A stretch of DNA of 64,000 bases from Shewanella frigidimarina (GCF_003797125.1 NZ_RKKE01000001.1:744001-808000); one strand, 5' to 3'; counted from the stretch's first letter, positions 46,831 to 56,059 are shown. The notes: generated from the letters alone by a model not told the origin. Made by a program: numbers and translations.

Positions 46831-47706
46831 ATGGTGCAACTAGGACAATTTAGTCAGTTACTAATCGTAACGATAAGCATATTGCTGGCAGCGCCTAGCG
46901 CAAAGGCACAGCAACCCTACGGTCACTTACCTGCCGATGAAATCAAATTTATCACTATTGACGGTAAACAAACTGAAGTGCTTGTAAGGTCTTGGCAGAG
47001 TAAAAAACACTTTGGTTCGGCGATGATTATTGCAGCCTCTGACACCGATGCTGATGCTGCCGGCTTAGCCAGTTACTTACGAACCAATATTAATGCTCGT
47101 GGTTGGGCAAGTATTAGCTTAACGCCAGCAAAAGGGCTATATCGGCCTAACTATGCAACAAAACCTGAAGAAGTCACTAAAGCAGGCACCGAACAACTGC
47201 AATTAACCAGCAATAAAAGCATTCCAAAGTATGAGTCATCTCAGTTGCTTGAGCTACGCAACTTTCAGCAAAGTAATCTCAATGAGGCCCTAAACCAATT
47301 AACCTCAACCACCAGTTTATTTCCTGGGGGCAAGATTCTAATTGTTATTGATGACACAGCCGGAATGGTCACGAATCTGCTTTATGACAAAAAAATCCCT
47401 ACCCCTGATGTGCTAGTCATCGTCAATGCTTATCGCGAGTTTGAGTACTTAATTGATCCGCAAAGTCAGCGTAAATCGATCGCCGAGCAATTAGTCACCA
47501 TGTCGATCCCGATCCTAGATATTCAATCAGCTGATGCACATCCGAATTCAATTGAACAAGCACCTACCCGCCTCAACTACAATCAAGTGAAACCTGCTAA
47601 GTATTATCGCCAATACCAAATGAGCTTGGACTTAAGCAGCCCTAGTGGCTGGGAAGAAGCCCTCGATCAAATAGAAGGCTTTTCCAGAACAGTTATCGGA
47701 AGATAG
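46831..47706 (+). CDS. Exported DUF3530-like protein
   Basis: The start at 46831 gives 291 residues: this Met opens a signal peptide (MVQLGQFSQLLIVTISILLAAPSAKA), while the longer frame from 46750 begins inside the rapA terminator. The body looks like an alpha/beta hydrolase-related fold of the DUF3530 type: LVRSWQSKKHFGSAMIIAASDTDADA, GWASISLTPAK, and a late PILDIQSADAHP. I see no convincing GxSxG nucleophile (GKILIVIDDTAG stands at that place), so enzyme activity is doubtful. It is convergent with the crotonase gene. Confidence 0.78.
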   Translation: MVQLGQFSQLLIVTISILLAAPSAKAQQPYGHLPADEIKFITIDGKQTEVLVRSWQSKKHFGSAMIIAASDTDADAAGLASYLRTNINARGWASISLTPAKGLYRPNYATKPEEVTKAGTEQLQLTSNKSIPKYESSQLLELRNFQQSNLNEALNQLTSTTSLFPGGKILIVIDDTAGMVTNLLYDKKIPTPDVLVIVNAYREFEYLIDPQSQRKSIAEQLVTMSIPILDIQSADAHPNSIEQAPTRLNYNQVKPAKYYRQYQMSLDLSSPSGWEEALDQIEGFSRTVIGR

Positions 47707-47757
47707 TATATTCAGCGTAGCCATGACTAAAAATAGAGCATTAGCGAAAACAGATCA

Positions 47758-48564
47758 TTACCACCAAGATTGACGAGAACGATAGGCTTTATCAGGATTT
47801 TTAGTTTGTCTAATTGCTGCAATCACGCGGTTTTTACCCAGCAACAATCTTATTTGGCTTAGTGATTCTCGGGCTAATAGGCTGCGCACTGAGGCGGTCC
47901 AACTTTGATTGATGCTGCGTTTAATGGCTGCATTAGCATCCGGGGAAGTGCGGATTATTTTTTGGGCTAGTGCCGTGGCGCACTCATAAGCGTTATCACT
48001 TATTTGAGTTACCAAACCTAGCTCAAGCGCTTGCTCGGCAGTTAAAATATCCGCGGTATAGGTCAACATCAACGCTTTGTCTTTCGGCATAATTTGTCTT
48101 AATGCCACCAAACCACCCATATCTGGCACAAGCCCCCACTTTGCTTCCATGATCGACAGCTTACAGCTTGGCGTAGCAATACGAATGTCAGCACCCAATG
48201 CAATTTGAGTCCCACCGCCATAGCAACAACCTTCTAAAACCGCAATGACAGGAACAGGCAAACGCTGCCATCCCAAAGACACACGTTGGGCTAAATTTGC
48301 ATTGCCAGGCAACCACTTGAATAAAAGCTTTAATGCACTTGTGGGTGAACTCGCGACACTCTTCACATCTAAGCCAGAACAAAAGTTACCTTCTGCGCCA
48401 GATAAAATAACCGCATTAATTCGTTTATCACCACGGAGTTGTTTAATCACCTTATCAATCGCAGTAAACATTTCAACATTAAGTGCATTAATTTTACTGG
48501 GTCTATTTAAGCAAACATGGGCAATGCCATTATCTACTGTTAACTTAATTAACTCTCTTTCCAT
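47758..48564 (-). CDS. Enoyl-CoA hydratase/isomerase (crotonase) family protein
   Basis: A 268-residue protein of the usual crotonase size. Oxyanion-hole segments are visible: ILSGAEGNFCSGLDV and VLEGCCYGGGTQIALGADIRIA. The catalytic region reads MEAKWGLVPDMGG, with a Glu at M-E-A-K and Asp in PDMGG. Members act on fatty-acyl or related CoA thioesters; the substrate cannot be read. The gene stands alone. Confidence 0.9.
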   Translation of the reverse strand: MERELIKLTVDNGIAHVCLNRPSKINALNVEMFTAIDKVIKQLRGDKRINAVILSGAEGNFCSGLDVKSVASSPTSALKLLFKWLPGNANLAQRVSLGWQRLPVPVIAVLEGCCYGGGTQIALGADIRIATPSCKLSIMEAKWGLVPDMGGLVALRQIMPKDKALMLTYTADILTAEQALELGLVTQISDNAYECATALAQKIIRTSPDANAAIKRSINQSWTASVRSLLARESLSQIRLLLGKNRVIAAIRQTKNPDKAYRSRQSWW

Positions 48565-48997
48565 GAAACACCCTGCTGCTGGTCAGTCCAGTTTACAGGC
48601 TAACATATCTGGACTATCTGGCGAATAGTAATAACATGACAAATAATCGGCGTTGGTCAAAATATTGCCACATTTTATTTTGAACAAAATTCATTGAGTG
48701 TTAGCCTAATATATTATCGATATAGGCATAACCATCCAATCTTCATGCTTGTGTGTTAAATGTAATGCCAGATCGATATGACATTGATGACAATATGATA
48801 ACAGCTAGACAAATGTTACCAACTTAATGAAATGTTAAAACTAAGTTATCAATATTGTAAGCAAATAAGTATAATGCGCTAACGAACAAAAAATCGCTGT
48901 AAATAGTCTTATAATAATAACTATCCGCCTCGCTCCACTCGCGGTTGCATTAATGAGTGTTTTTTTCCTAAAGGCGAAATAAGGAAGACCAGCAACA
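48565..48997. other. 433-bp divergent intergenic region
   Basis: AT-rich; holds promoters of the crotonase gene and of the REC-CheC/GGDEF pair. No coding frame is supported. GGCGAAATAAGGAAG just before 48998 supplies the ribosome-binding site of the latter. Confidence 0.4.
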
Positions 48998-49993
48998 ATG
49001 ACCATTCCAATATTAATATGCGACGATTCTGCACTCGCCAGAAAGCAAATGGCAAGAACTCTCCCCAAAGATTGGGACGTTGAAATTAGTTACGCCACCA
49101 ATGGCGCTGAGGGCCTTGATGTCATTCGCGCGGGTAAAGGTGAGATTGTGTTTCTCGATCTCAACATGCCTGTCATGGATGGTTACGAAGTACTCCAAGC
49201 GGTACAACAACAAGATTTGCCCGCATTGATTATTGTGGTGTCTGGTGATATTCAAATTAAGGCTCATGAACGAGTCAAAGCATTAGGCGCCCTCGACTTT
49301 ATTCAAAAACCCGTTAGTGCAGAGGCTATCAGCCATATTTTGCAAGAGTACGGTATTTTGACCCTTACTCAGGGTAATAAAGCTGAAGAAACACCAATGA
49401 TGAAAGTTGATATGCGCGATGCATGTCAAGAAATAGCCAACGTCGCGATGGGCAGAGCCGCAGACTTACTCGCTAAGCTTCTGGATGTATTTGTACTATT
49501 GCCTATCCCTAACGTTAATGTGCTTGAAGTCAGCGAATTAACGATGGCCTTAAAAGCAACCGAACGAAATTCAACAGTCTCAGGGCTTTGCCAAGGATTT
49601 ATTGGTGCAGGTATCGCGGGTGAGGCGTTATTACTGTTCCATGATTCTAGCTTTGAAGATATGGCGAAGTTGATGGGATTAGAAAACCCAAATGACGTTA
49701 GTACTGAAATAGAAGTGATGATGGACACAGGTAATGTGCTCATTGGAGCATTTTTAAATGGTATTTCAGAACAACTTGACATGAAATTCAGTCAGACACA
49801 TCCGGTGGTACTAGGCAGACATTGCAGTGTCAACGAGCTCATTCACGACAACTCTGACAAATGGCAGCGCACTCTCGCGATGGAAATTAACTATCGAATA
49901 GAAGATTACAATATTGAATGTGATCTTCTGCTGCTATTTACTGAAGACTCAATTCCTACGCTGAACTACAAACTTGGCTATTTACTCGACTAA
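48998..49993 (+). CDS. Response regulator fused to a CheC/CheX-like domain
   Basis: A 331-residue protein. Receiver domain at residues 4-120: D9/D10 acidic pair, phospho-acceptor D54 in VFLDLNMPVMDG, and K in FIQKPVSAE. The C-terminal part (about 135-331) resembles CheC/CheX/FliY phosphatase domains: EIANVAMGRAADLLAKLL, then the second helix TEIEVMMDTGNVLIGAFLNGI, which has the ExxN-like pair (E..MDTGNV). CheC-type domains dephosphorylate CheY-P. The fusion may dephosphorylate itself or a partner. It sits 15 bp upstream of a PAS-GGDEF cyclase on the same strand, so the two form an operon and probably one signalling unit. Confidence 0.88.
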   Translation: MTIPILICDDSALARKQMARTLPKDWDVEISYATNGAEGLDVIRAGKGEIVFLDLNMPVMDGYEVLQAVQQQDLPALIIVVSGDIQIKAHERVKALGALDFIQKPVSAEAISHILQEYGILTLTQGNKAEETPMMKVDMRDACQEIANVAMGRAADLLAKLLDVFVLLPIPNVNVLEVSELTMALKATERNSTVSGLCQGFIGAGIAGEALLLFHDSSFEDMAKLMGLENPNDVSTEIEVMMDTGNVLIGAFLNGISEQLDMKFSQTHPVVLGRHCSVNELIHDNSDKWQRTLAMEINYRIEDYNIECDLLLLFTEDSIPTLNYKLGYLLD

Positions 49994-50008
49994 TGTTGGA
50001 TACTTTTT

Positions 50009-50965
50009 ATGTCAAATGATCAAAGTGCGATGAACGAACTCCACTGGCTAATCGATATGGTACAAACCATTGAGGTTGGTTTAGTAGTGCTCGATCGCGA
50101 CTATAATATCCAACTTTGGAACGGTTTTATGGAAAACCACAGTGGTGTCTCACCCAATTCCATTAAAGGTAGTAATCTATTTGAAAAGTTTCCCGACTTA
50201 CCAGCCTCGTGGTTAAAACATAAAATGGAGTCGGTTTTTTTACTTAAAAACCGCACCTTTATTAGTTGGGAACAGCGCCCATACGTATTCCAGTTTAAAA
50301 ACTATCGCCCGGTGACTGGCCGAGCCGATTTTATGTATCAAAACATTACCTTACTGCCATTAGCGTCATTAACCGGGCAAATAACTCACATCAGCATTAT
50401 TGTCTATGATGTGACTGATATTGCGGTTAATAAACTGCAACTTAAAGCAGCTAATGAGCAACTTGAACAACTTAGTCAAACCGATGGTTTAACCCTTTTG
50501 CATAACCGTCGTCATTGGCAAAATTGCATGGAAAAAGAGTTCGATCGTTATTCTCGCTATGGCGATGCTGCATCATTGGTGATGATTGATATTGATAATT
50601 TCAAGCGTATTAACGATGAATATGGTCACCCTGCCGGTGATAAAGTGATCCAACATATTGCCTATTTGTTAAAGCAAGCGTTGCGTGACACTGACTGTGC
50701 TGGCCGTTATGGCGGAGAAGAATTTGGGGTGGTGTTATCTAAAACCTCTGCAGAAGAAGCTCTCAACTTTACCGAACGGTTAAGAAAACGCATTGAAGCA
50801 TCGGAAGTCGCATTCGAAAACCGCCTTATAAGAGTCACCGTAAGCTTGGGTATTAACGATTTAGATTCCGAAATAGATAATAGCTCAACCTGGTTATCGG
50901 GTGCAGATAAAGCCCTATATGTCGCTAAGCAAGAAGGCCGTAACAAAAGCGTTATCCATAAATAA
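50009..50965 (+). CDS. PAS-GGDEF diguanylate cyclase
   Basis: A 318-residue soluble protein. The N-terminal PAS domain (about 12-140; GLVVLDRDYNIQLWNGFMENHSG) precedes a GGDEF domain (about 150-315). The active motif is GGEEF in GRYGGEEFGVVL, preceded by RDTD at the right distance for the RxxD inhibitory site, so an active, product-inhibited cyclase is expected. It is the second gene after the REC-CheC protein, which may control it. An intrinsic terminator follows at 50990. Confidence 0.94.
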   Translation: MSNDQSAMNELHWLIDMVQTIEVGLVVLDRDYNIQLWNGFMENHSGVSPNSIKGSNLFEKFPDLPASWLKHKMESVFLLKNRTFISWEQRPYVFQFKNYRPVTGRADFMYQNITLLPLASLTGQITHISIIVYDVTDIAVNKLQLKAANEQLEQLSQTDGLTLLHNRRHWQNCMEKEFDRYSRYGDAASLVMIDIDNFKRINDEYGHPAGDKVIQHIAYLLKQALRDTDCAGRYGGEEFGVVLSKTSAEEALNFTERLRKRIEASEVAFENRLIRVTVSLGINDLDSEIDNSSTWLSGADKALYVAKQEGRNKSVIHK

Positions 50966-50989
50966 GCGCCTATAAAATCTTTTTGTTAT

Positions 50990-51029
50990 CCATAAAAAAA
51001 CGCCCATCATCGATGAGCGTTTTTTATGG
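50990..51029. terminator. Bidirectional intrinsic terminator
   Basis: CCATAAAAAAACGC and GCGTTTTTTATGG pair around a 13-nt loop, with T tracts on both strands, between the convergent cyclase and rraB genes. Confidence 0.88.
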
Positions 51030-51047
51030 AATTAGATTGCCGACTTA

Positions 51048-51470
51048 TTAGTGGAATGCACCATCAGACTCATCTTCATAGTCTTCGTCTTCGTCTTCTT
51101 CATCGCCTTCAACTTCATCACCGACAAAAAAAGTACCCCAACCGTCATAGTCTACTTTTTGCTTGCCTGCCACGAGAATCAACTGTTCACATGCTTTATC
51201 CAGTAAAGGCACTTCTAGCTTATGCTTAGCAATGGCGTCAAAACAGAAAATAATCGAGCCATCTTCAAGTTCCATTTCTTCTGCATCATTCACTTCAAAA
51301 CCAAGCTTAAATGCATCAACAGCGGCTTTTTCTAAACGATCAAAATTAGTCGCCGAAAAATGATGTTCAATCGTATATTCCGCATCAGGCTCTGAACCAT
51401 CAGCAAGTAAGGCATCAACAATTTCAAGATTCTCAGCAAATTGCTCTTTTAACTGACGCTCAACAGACAT
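51048..51470 (-). CDS. rraB: Ribonuclease E inhibitor RraB
   Basis: A 140-residue acidic protein (E. coli 138). It starts [28 protein letters not shown], with the conserved [15 protein letters not shown] and [11 protein letters not shown] blocks and the characteristic long Asp/Glu-rich tail (about 118-136). It binds RNase E and changes which transcripts are degraded. A GGAG ribosome-binding site stands seven bases before ATG. Confidence 0.95.
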   Translation of the reverse strand: MSVERQLKEQFAENLEIVDALLADGSEPDAEYTIEHHFSATNFDRLEKAAVDAFKLGFEVNDAEEMELEDGSIIFCFDAIAKHKLEVPLLDKACEQLILVAGKQKVDYDGWGTFFVGDEVEGDEEDEDEDYEDESDGAFH

Positions 51471-51565
51471 GGATTACTCCGTAAATAGGACTCGTAAAAA
51501 TTTAATCAATTATACCCAAACTGACACAAGTTGCGAGCTTGCTAGAGATGTTTGGTGATCAGTGG

Positions 51566-52300
51566 TTATGTTCGAGCTTTCAAGGTTAACGCTTCAGCTT
51601 CTTTATTTAACTCAACCAAACGCGCTGACATCAATTGATGTACCTTAGTGTTTAAGGCTTTAACATCATTTTTATCTAAGCCAGCCGTTGGGATAGGTTC
51701 CATCATCTCCACAATCACCACACCGTTGTTCCAACGATTAAGGTTAATGTGGCTCTGACACGAAGCTAATACTGGTACTATCGGCGCTTGAGCGGCTATT
51801 GCTGTATGAAATGCTCCCACTTTAAACGGTAACAATCCACGACCGCGAGAACGAGTTCCTTCAGGAAATATCCATACCGACAGTCCTTTATTCTTCATTC
51901 TTTCTACGGTTTTAGCCATAGTATCAAAAGCACTGTGACGATTTTTACGATCAATAAGAATATTGCCTGATAACCAATAAATTTGACCAAATAGCGGCAT
52001 CCACGCCAGGCTCTTTTTACCTAAGCTAACCGTCGCTTTTGGTACCACTGACGTATGAGTAAACAAATCAAAATTATTTTGATGATTCGCAAGATAAATG
52101 CAAGGTTCCGATGTAGCACTTACAGGATGAACACGTTTAATGACCTTAATGCCTAATATTGGTGCAACAGAACCAAAGATACTGGCAATTACATGTACAT
52201 TATTACGATGCATTGGCCGCACAAGGCAAAAAACAATCGAAAATACAAAGAGTAAAAATAAAAGTACGGCGAGAATGATTGAACGAGCGATAAGCAGCAC
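51566..52300 (-). CDS. plsC: 1-acyl-sn-glycerol-3-phosphate acyltransferase (PlsC family)
   Basis: The start is GTG at 52300 with GGAG six bases upstream, giving 244 residues; the TTG at 52315 overlaps that site and is rejected. An N-terminal membrane segment (about 1-28) anchors the enzyme. The acyltransferase motifs are NHQNNFD (catalytic HxxxxD, about 70-76), IDRKNR, and FPEGTRSRG (about 145-153). It converts lysophosphatidic acid to phosphatidic acid in phospholipid synthesis. The gene is monocistronic. Confidence 0.93.
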   Translation of the reverse strand: MLLIARSIILAVLLFLLFVFSIVFCLVRPMHRNNVHVIASIFGSVAPILGIKVIKRVHPVSATSEPCIYLANHQNNFDLFTHTSVVPKATVSLGKKSLAWMPLFGQIYWLSGNILIDRKNRHSAFDTMAKTVERMKNKGLSVWIFPEGTRSRGRGLLPFKVGAFHTAIAAQAPIVPVLASCQSHINLNRWNNGVVIVEMMEPIPTAGLDKNDVKALNTKVHQLMSARLVELNKEAEALTLKART

Positions 52301-52387
52301 AGCATACTCCTGCAATAAAATTGGCGTCAGTATAACGATGCTAGTCTAGGGACTCAACGTTTTGTTTACATATGTACGCTGAAATAC

Positions 52388-52411
52388 TCTGCCCCTGTGA
52401 TCTGGGGCAGA
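52388..52411. terminator. Hairpin downstream of the zinc transport genes
   Basis: TCTGCCCC-N8-GGGGCAGA is a GC-rich perfect 8-bp stem between znuB-like and plsC genes. It has no T tract on either strand, so its terminator role is uncertain. Confidence 0.5.
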
Positions 52412-52447
52412 ATAACTTAGCTTATATGACAGCTAGATGGCAGATAA

Positions 52448-53233
52448 TTATTTAGCAGGTTGATGTGCTGATGTTGGTGAACGTAGCTTAAGTAGCATTC
52501 TAAATAACAATGCACTTAATGCTAACGTTGCAACAATAGCGGCACCACTGGGCAAGTCGTAGCTAGCAGACAACAGTAGCCCAGCAATATAGCCCACTAT
52601 GCCGACACAATAAGCCCACACTAACTTGGTTTTACCTTGATACTTATTTAATGCCAATGCCGGTAAAATAAGCGTGCTAAACACTAAGTACACGCCTACT
52701 AACTCCACCGACAAAGTAATCACTAATGCAAATAAAAAGTAAAAACCTGCACCATCTAATATCCGTGGTTTAGCGATGATCACCCCAAGAATACCTGCAG
52801 AGACCACTGCAGGTAATGCTAATTGAGACCAACTCACCCACAATATTTGACCAGACATTAACTGCTTTAATAATTCAGCGCCATGAGGATCATTGGCTAA
52901 CAATAACATTGCCGCCACCGCACTGAGCACATAAAAACAACCAATAAATGCCTCGAGTTCACCGACTAACCGTTTTGCCATCCAAGCGATCACACCCGCA
53001 CCAGCTAATGCAAATAACGCAGGCATCCATACATGAGCAAACGGTAACTCTTCTACTCGATGATCTATGTGCGATACGATTGCCCCCAATGCAGCAACCT
53101 GAGCGATAGCCAAATCAATGAAGATAATGCCACGCTTTAGCACTTGTTGACCTAACAACACATGAGTTGATAACACTAATAGCCCTGCCACTAACGCAGG
53201 CAACAAGATAGACAGCAGCTCGACATCAAACAT
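52448..53233 (-). CDS. Zinc/manganese ABC transporter permease, ZnuB-like
   Basis: A 261-residue inner-membrane protein (E. coli ZnuB: 261) of the ABC-3 family. About eight hydrophobic segments are visible, with the coupling-helix-like region LVGELEAFIG. It starts four bases after the binding-protein gene stop. No ATP-binding (ZnuC) gene is in this run: plsC follows on one side and an outer-membrane protein gene heads the other. The ATPase must be encoded elsewhere, or the system is split. Confidence 0.9.
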   Translation of the reverse strand: MFDVELLSILLPALVAGLLVLSTHVLLGQQVLKRGIIFIDLAIAQVAALGAIVSHIDHRVEELPFAHVWMPALFALAGAGVIAWMAKRLVGELEAFIGCFYVLSAVAAMLLLANDPHGAELLKQLMSGQILWVSWSQLALPAVVSAGILGVIIAKPRILDGAGFYFLFALVITLSVELVGVYLVFSTLILPALALNKYQGKTKLVWAYCVGIVGYIAGLLLSASYDLPSGAAIVATLALSALLFRMLLKLRSPTSAHQPAK

Positions 53234-53237
53234 AGTG

Positions 53238-54143
53238 TTATTTCACTCCATTTAATAATGTCAGCAGACTATCATATAGACTGATCAAGTCTTTACTTTC
53301 ATCGTTACCACCTACTGACATCGGTAACACCAATACCGGCAGATTTGCGCGTTCACCTAACCATTTAGCCCCTCGTTCATCTTGGTATGAAGCCACTATT
53401 ACCGCCATTACATCGCCTTTTTCAGCACGAGTAAGTAATGAGGCTAGATGGCTGCTGGTTGGTGCTAAGCCAGGTTTAGGCTCAAGATCTGCCACTTGCT
53501 CTATTCCAGTCCAATTAAATAAATAACGGAAGCTCGAATGATAAGCGATGACCTTTTTGCCGGCTAAGTTTTTAGCTTGCTCTTGCCACTGCGGTATTTT
53601 AGCCTGCCAACGTTGGCTAAAGTCGCTCAACGACTGGGCATAACGACTGGCATTTTCTGGATCAACTTCAGTAAGCTTAGCGCTCAAGGTCTGCGCAACG
53701 GTCAACATCCGCGTGGGATCTAAATGCAAATGAGGATTTCCCTTTGCATGCACATCGCCCATTGAACGATCTACTTGGGTTAACTTATCTAAGGTATCAA
53801 TTTGATCTGCGGCAAAAAACAAGCCTTTATCCGTTGATCGAACCTTAGGATTAGCAGACTTCATTTGTAACATTGGCAACCAACCAATTTCTAAATCGGC
53901 CCCGGCACACACTACCAAATCAGCTTGGCGCATTTTAGCAATCAAGCTTGGTCTTGCTTGTACTTGATGTGGATCTTGCATCGCTGTGGTGGCCGAATAC
54001 ACCCTAGCATCGGGCGCTAAAGTTTGCGCTAATGCGGCATATTCAGGTTCACATGCAAACACGTTCAGTTCCGCTTTAGCTGTCGCGGTAAACAGCAGCG
54101 ACATTGAAGTCACTGCTAAAAGCAATTTAGAATTGATGCGCAC
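53238..54143 (-). CDS. Zinc/manganese ABC transporter substrate-binding protein, ZnuA-like
   Basis: 301 residues; the start is GTG with TAGGAG six bases upstream. Signal peptide at residues 1-24 (cleavage near ATAKA). Cluster A-I metal-binding fold: candidate ligands are H in MQDPHQ, H in GNPHLHLDP, H in AYHSSFRY, and an acidic residue in VIVASYQDERG. It lacks the long His-rich loop of E. coli ZnuA. The start overlaps the end of the outer-membrane protein gene by 17 bases, so the two are translationally coupled. The metal is most likely zinc, judged from the upstream His/Asp-rich outer-membrane partner. Confidence 0.9.
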   Translation of the reverse strand: MRINSKLLLAVTSMSLLFTATAKAELNVFACEPEYAALAQTLAPDARVYSATTAMQDPHQVQARPSLIAKMRQADLVVCAGADLEIGWLPMLQMKSANPKVRSTDKGLFFAADQIDTLDKLTQVDRSMGDVHAKGNPHLHLDPTRMLTVAQTLSAKLTEVDPENASRYAQSLSDFSQRWQAKIPQWQEQAKNLAGKKVIAYHSSFRYLFNWTGIEQVADLEPKPGLAPTSSHLASLLTRAEKGDVMAVIVASYQDERGAKWLGERANLPVLVLPMSVGGNDESKDLISLYDSLLTLLNGVK

Positions 54144-55323
54144 CGTGAGCTCCTAATGACATGACATATTGTAAAGTAAAGATATTATCATCTTCAAAAC
54201 CATCGAAATTAGTTCCAGTCTGATGAGTGTATTGCAAACGCACGGTCGAAAAATGACTGCTATGCCAAGCAAGACTGACTTCTGACTCTTTTAATTTCTG
54301 TGGGTCGAGGTGATCTTCATGGATTTCATCAGTATCAATTTGACCGTAACGAATCCCAGCAGACCAACTTGGTGAAAATTGATACACACTACTCACGTAC
54401 CAACCTTGATGATAGTCATCGGTACTAACGTCCTCATGATCTGCCTCAAGAATATGTCCAGGCTCCATACCAAAAATGTCAGTGACTCTAAAATATTCGC
54501 CACTGACGGTTAAGTTTTGATATTTGTAATTACCATTCGGTGCCCACTTATAAACAAAGTCAGCAATGTAGGTATTTTCGCCTGTGTAAGATGCACTATG
54601 ACTATGCTCAGCATGTCCTTCTTCATCAGCCGCTTCGTCTTCGTGCTCATCTTCGGCATAAGCTTGGCCATTCTGATTACGCAAATAGCTCAATCCTAGT
54701 TGCCAAGAACTCTCGATACCAATGTCACCACCGATTTTGGTTAATGCGGTATACACACCAACATCATCAAAATCACGCTCACCGTGCTCATCTGCAGCGC
54801 GTAAGCTTTCGCCTTTAAATGCTTCAACACCCATGGTCCAGTAGAGATCTGTTGGGGCCACATAATTTAAACGAATACCATCATCAAAATAATGACCACC
54901 TAAAAATGCACGATAGGCCGCTGGACGATCCGTAAATGCATCGGTATGTAAATGTTGATTATTTAAATAACCAATATCCGATAAAAATCGACCCGCACGA
55001 ACCGATAAACCGTACGGCATCGCTAACGTTTGGATAAAGGCTTCTTCTAAATTAAGCTCTGTTTCACCGTCATGAGACTCAACAACTGCGGTCACTTTAC
55101 CGTAAAACATTTCATCAATATTGGCACTTAATGCCAACTCAGTTTCGCCTAAACCAAAACCTTCAGCACGCTCAGCTAATGGTCGGTCGCCCGTTTGATA
55201 ATAACCATCGAGCACAGCACTAATACTAGGATTAGTTAAACTAGAATCTTCTGCCATTGCAGAATACGAACTCACAGCACAAGCCAGTGCCAATAACGAA
55301 ACACGTGTGTTTAACGCAGACAT
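54127..55323 (-). CDS. Outer-membrane porin-like protein with an acidic His-rich loop, zinc-uptake partner
   Basis: The start at 55323 (GGAG seven bases upstream) gives 398 residues; the longer frame to 55344 is not needed. Signal peptide MSALNTRVSLLALACAVSSYSAMA. The mature part looks like a beta barrel of about 16-18 strands, with alternating residues and a C-terminal aromatic (GAHGAHQF). A loop at about 225-250 is very rich in Glu, Asp and His (EDEHEDEAADEEGHAEHSHS), as in metal-scavenging outer-membrane proteins. No TonB box or plug domain is seen, so this is not a classical TonB receptor. It heads the run with znuA- and znuB-like genes. Confidence 0.82.
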   Translation of the reverse strand: MSALNTRVSLLALACAVSSYSAMAEDSSLTNPSISAVLDGYYQTGDRPLAERAEGFGLGETELALSANIDEMFYGKVTAVVESHDGETELNLEEAFIQTLAMPYGLSVRAGRFLSDIGYLNNQHLHTDAFTDRPAAYRAFLGGHYFDDGIRLNYVAPTDLYWTMGVEAFKGESLRAADEHGERDFDDVGVYTALTKIGGDIGIESSWQLGLSYLRNQNGQAYAEDEHEDEAADEEGHAEHSHSASYTGENTYIADFVYKWAPNGNYKYQNLTVSGEYFRVTDIFGMEPGHILEADHEDVSTDDYHQGWYVSSVYQFSPSWSAGIRYGQIDTDEIHEDHLDPQKLKESEVSLAWHSSHFSTVRLQYTHQTGTNFDGFEDDNIFTLQYVMSLGAHGAHQF

Positions 55324-55410
55324 AATATCTCCAAAATACAACAAGTAGCCGCCTACCTGGGTTTAGAATAAACCGGCAGATAACGGAAAATAAATCATTA
55401 CAATGTTGGA

Positions 55411-55701
55411 CTAACGAGATACAGGTGGGGCACGACTTTGGTAGTAGGCTTGGAATACGCTAAGTAAAAAAGGCAGCGTATATTGTTGGCGTTCGAACGT
55501 TTGCTTAGAAACGGCAAAAACTAAATTGGAAGAGTGAAGCGTTTTATTAAGCTGATGCTGGTGAAAACACAAAGTACAATGATTTTGTACCCCGTCATCG
55601 AGATGTTTAACTGAGTGTGCAGACGCAGCAATAGACAACACAATCAAAATGGCACTTAGCCAGATTGCGATAGTTTGTCTTATTTTGATGCGGGAACTCA
55701 C
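55411..55701 (-). CDS. Small exported DUF2946-like protein upstream of the zinc genes
   Basis: The start at GTG 55701, with GGAG eight bases upstream, gives 96 residues; a TTG at 55782 lacks a ribosome-binding site. The N-terminal hydrophobic segment (IRQTIAIWLSAILIVLSIAASA) serves as signal or anchor. HLDDGVQNHCTLCFHQHQL holds a CxxCxxHxH-type cluster that could bind metal. The type is common next to copper and zinc transport genes. It is the first minus-strand gene before the outer-membrane protein, 87 bp upstream of it. Confidence 0.72.
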   Translation of the reverse strand: MSSRIKIRQTIAIWLSAILIVLSIAASAHSVKHLDDGVQNHCTLCFHQHQLNKTLHSSNLVFAVSKQTFERQQYTLPFLLSVFQAYYQSRAPPVSR

Positions 55702-55928
55702 CAGAACAACTCCACCAGGTAAATAAAAGTGAGCATTAGTGTAAAAGACCGCAGCTGAAAAGCAACACTTAGATTGTGACAATTCATGACAACCCGTTCA
55801 CAATCGCGTGCATTAACAATTAACCTTAACAACTAATGGGTAACTAAAACGTTATTTTTAAGATAGGCTTAAGCTATTACCCATACCATAATGGATGTGT
55901 AAAACATCATCATTACAGGACAAACACC

Positions 55929-56054
55929 ATGGTACAATTTATTAAAGAAAATATTGGCATCATTTTAGTCATGATCATTGTTGGGGTTGTCGTGCTAGGC
56001 GGGATTTACTATGTTGAAGAATCACTAGAAAGCCAAGTTATTGAAGTTAAATAA
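55929..56054 (+). CDS. 41-residue single-span membrane protein
   Basis: An open frame of 41 residues with AGGA nine bases before ATG. It reads as a short hydrophilic start, one strong membrane segment (residues about 10-29, IGIILVMIIVGVVVLGGIYY) and a charged tail (VEESLESQVIEVK). It is too short for routine gene calling but has a convincing start and a positive-inside layout. It lies between two minus-strand genes, so it is transcribed alone. Function unknown. Confidence 0.6.
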   Translation: MVQFIKENIGIILVMIIVGVVVLGGIYYVEESLESQVIEVK

Positions 56055-56059
56055 CAAAC

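Noticed and set aside
54127..55323. TonB-dependent zinc receptor (ZnuD-like)
   Set aside because: At 398 residues it is too short, and neither a plug domain nor a TonB box is visible.
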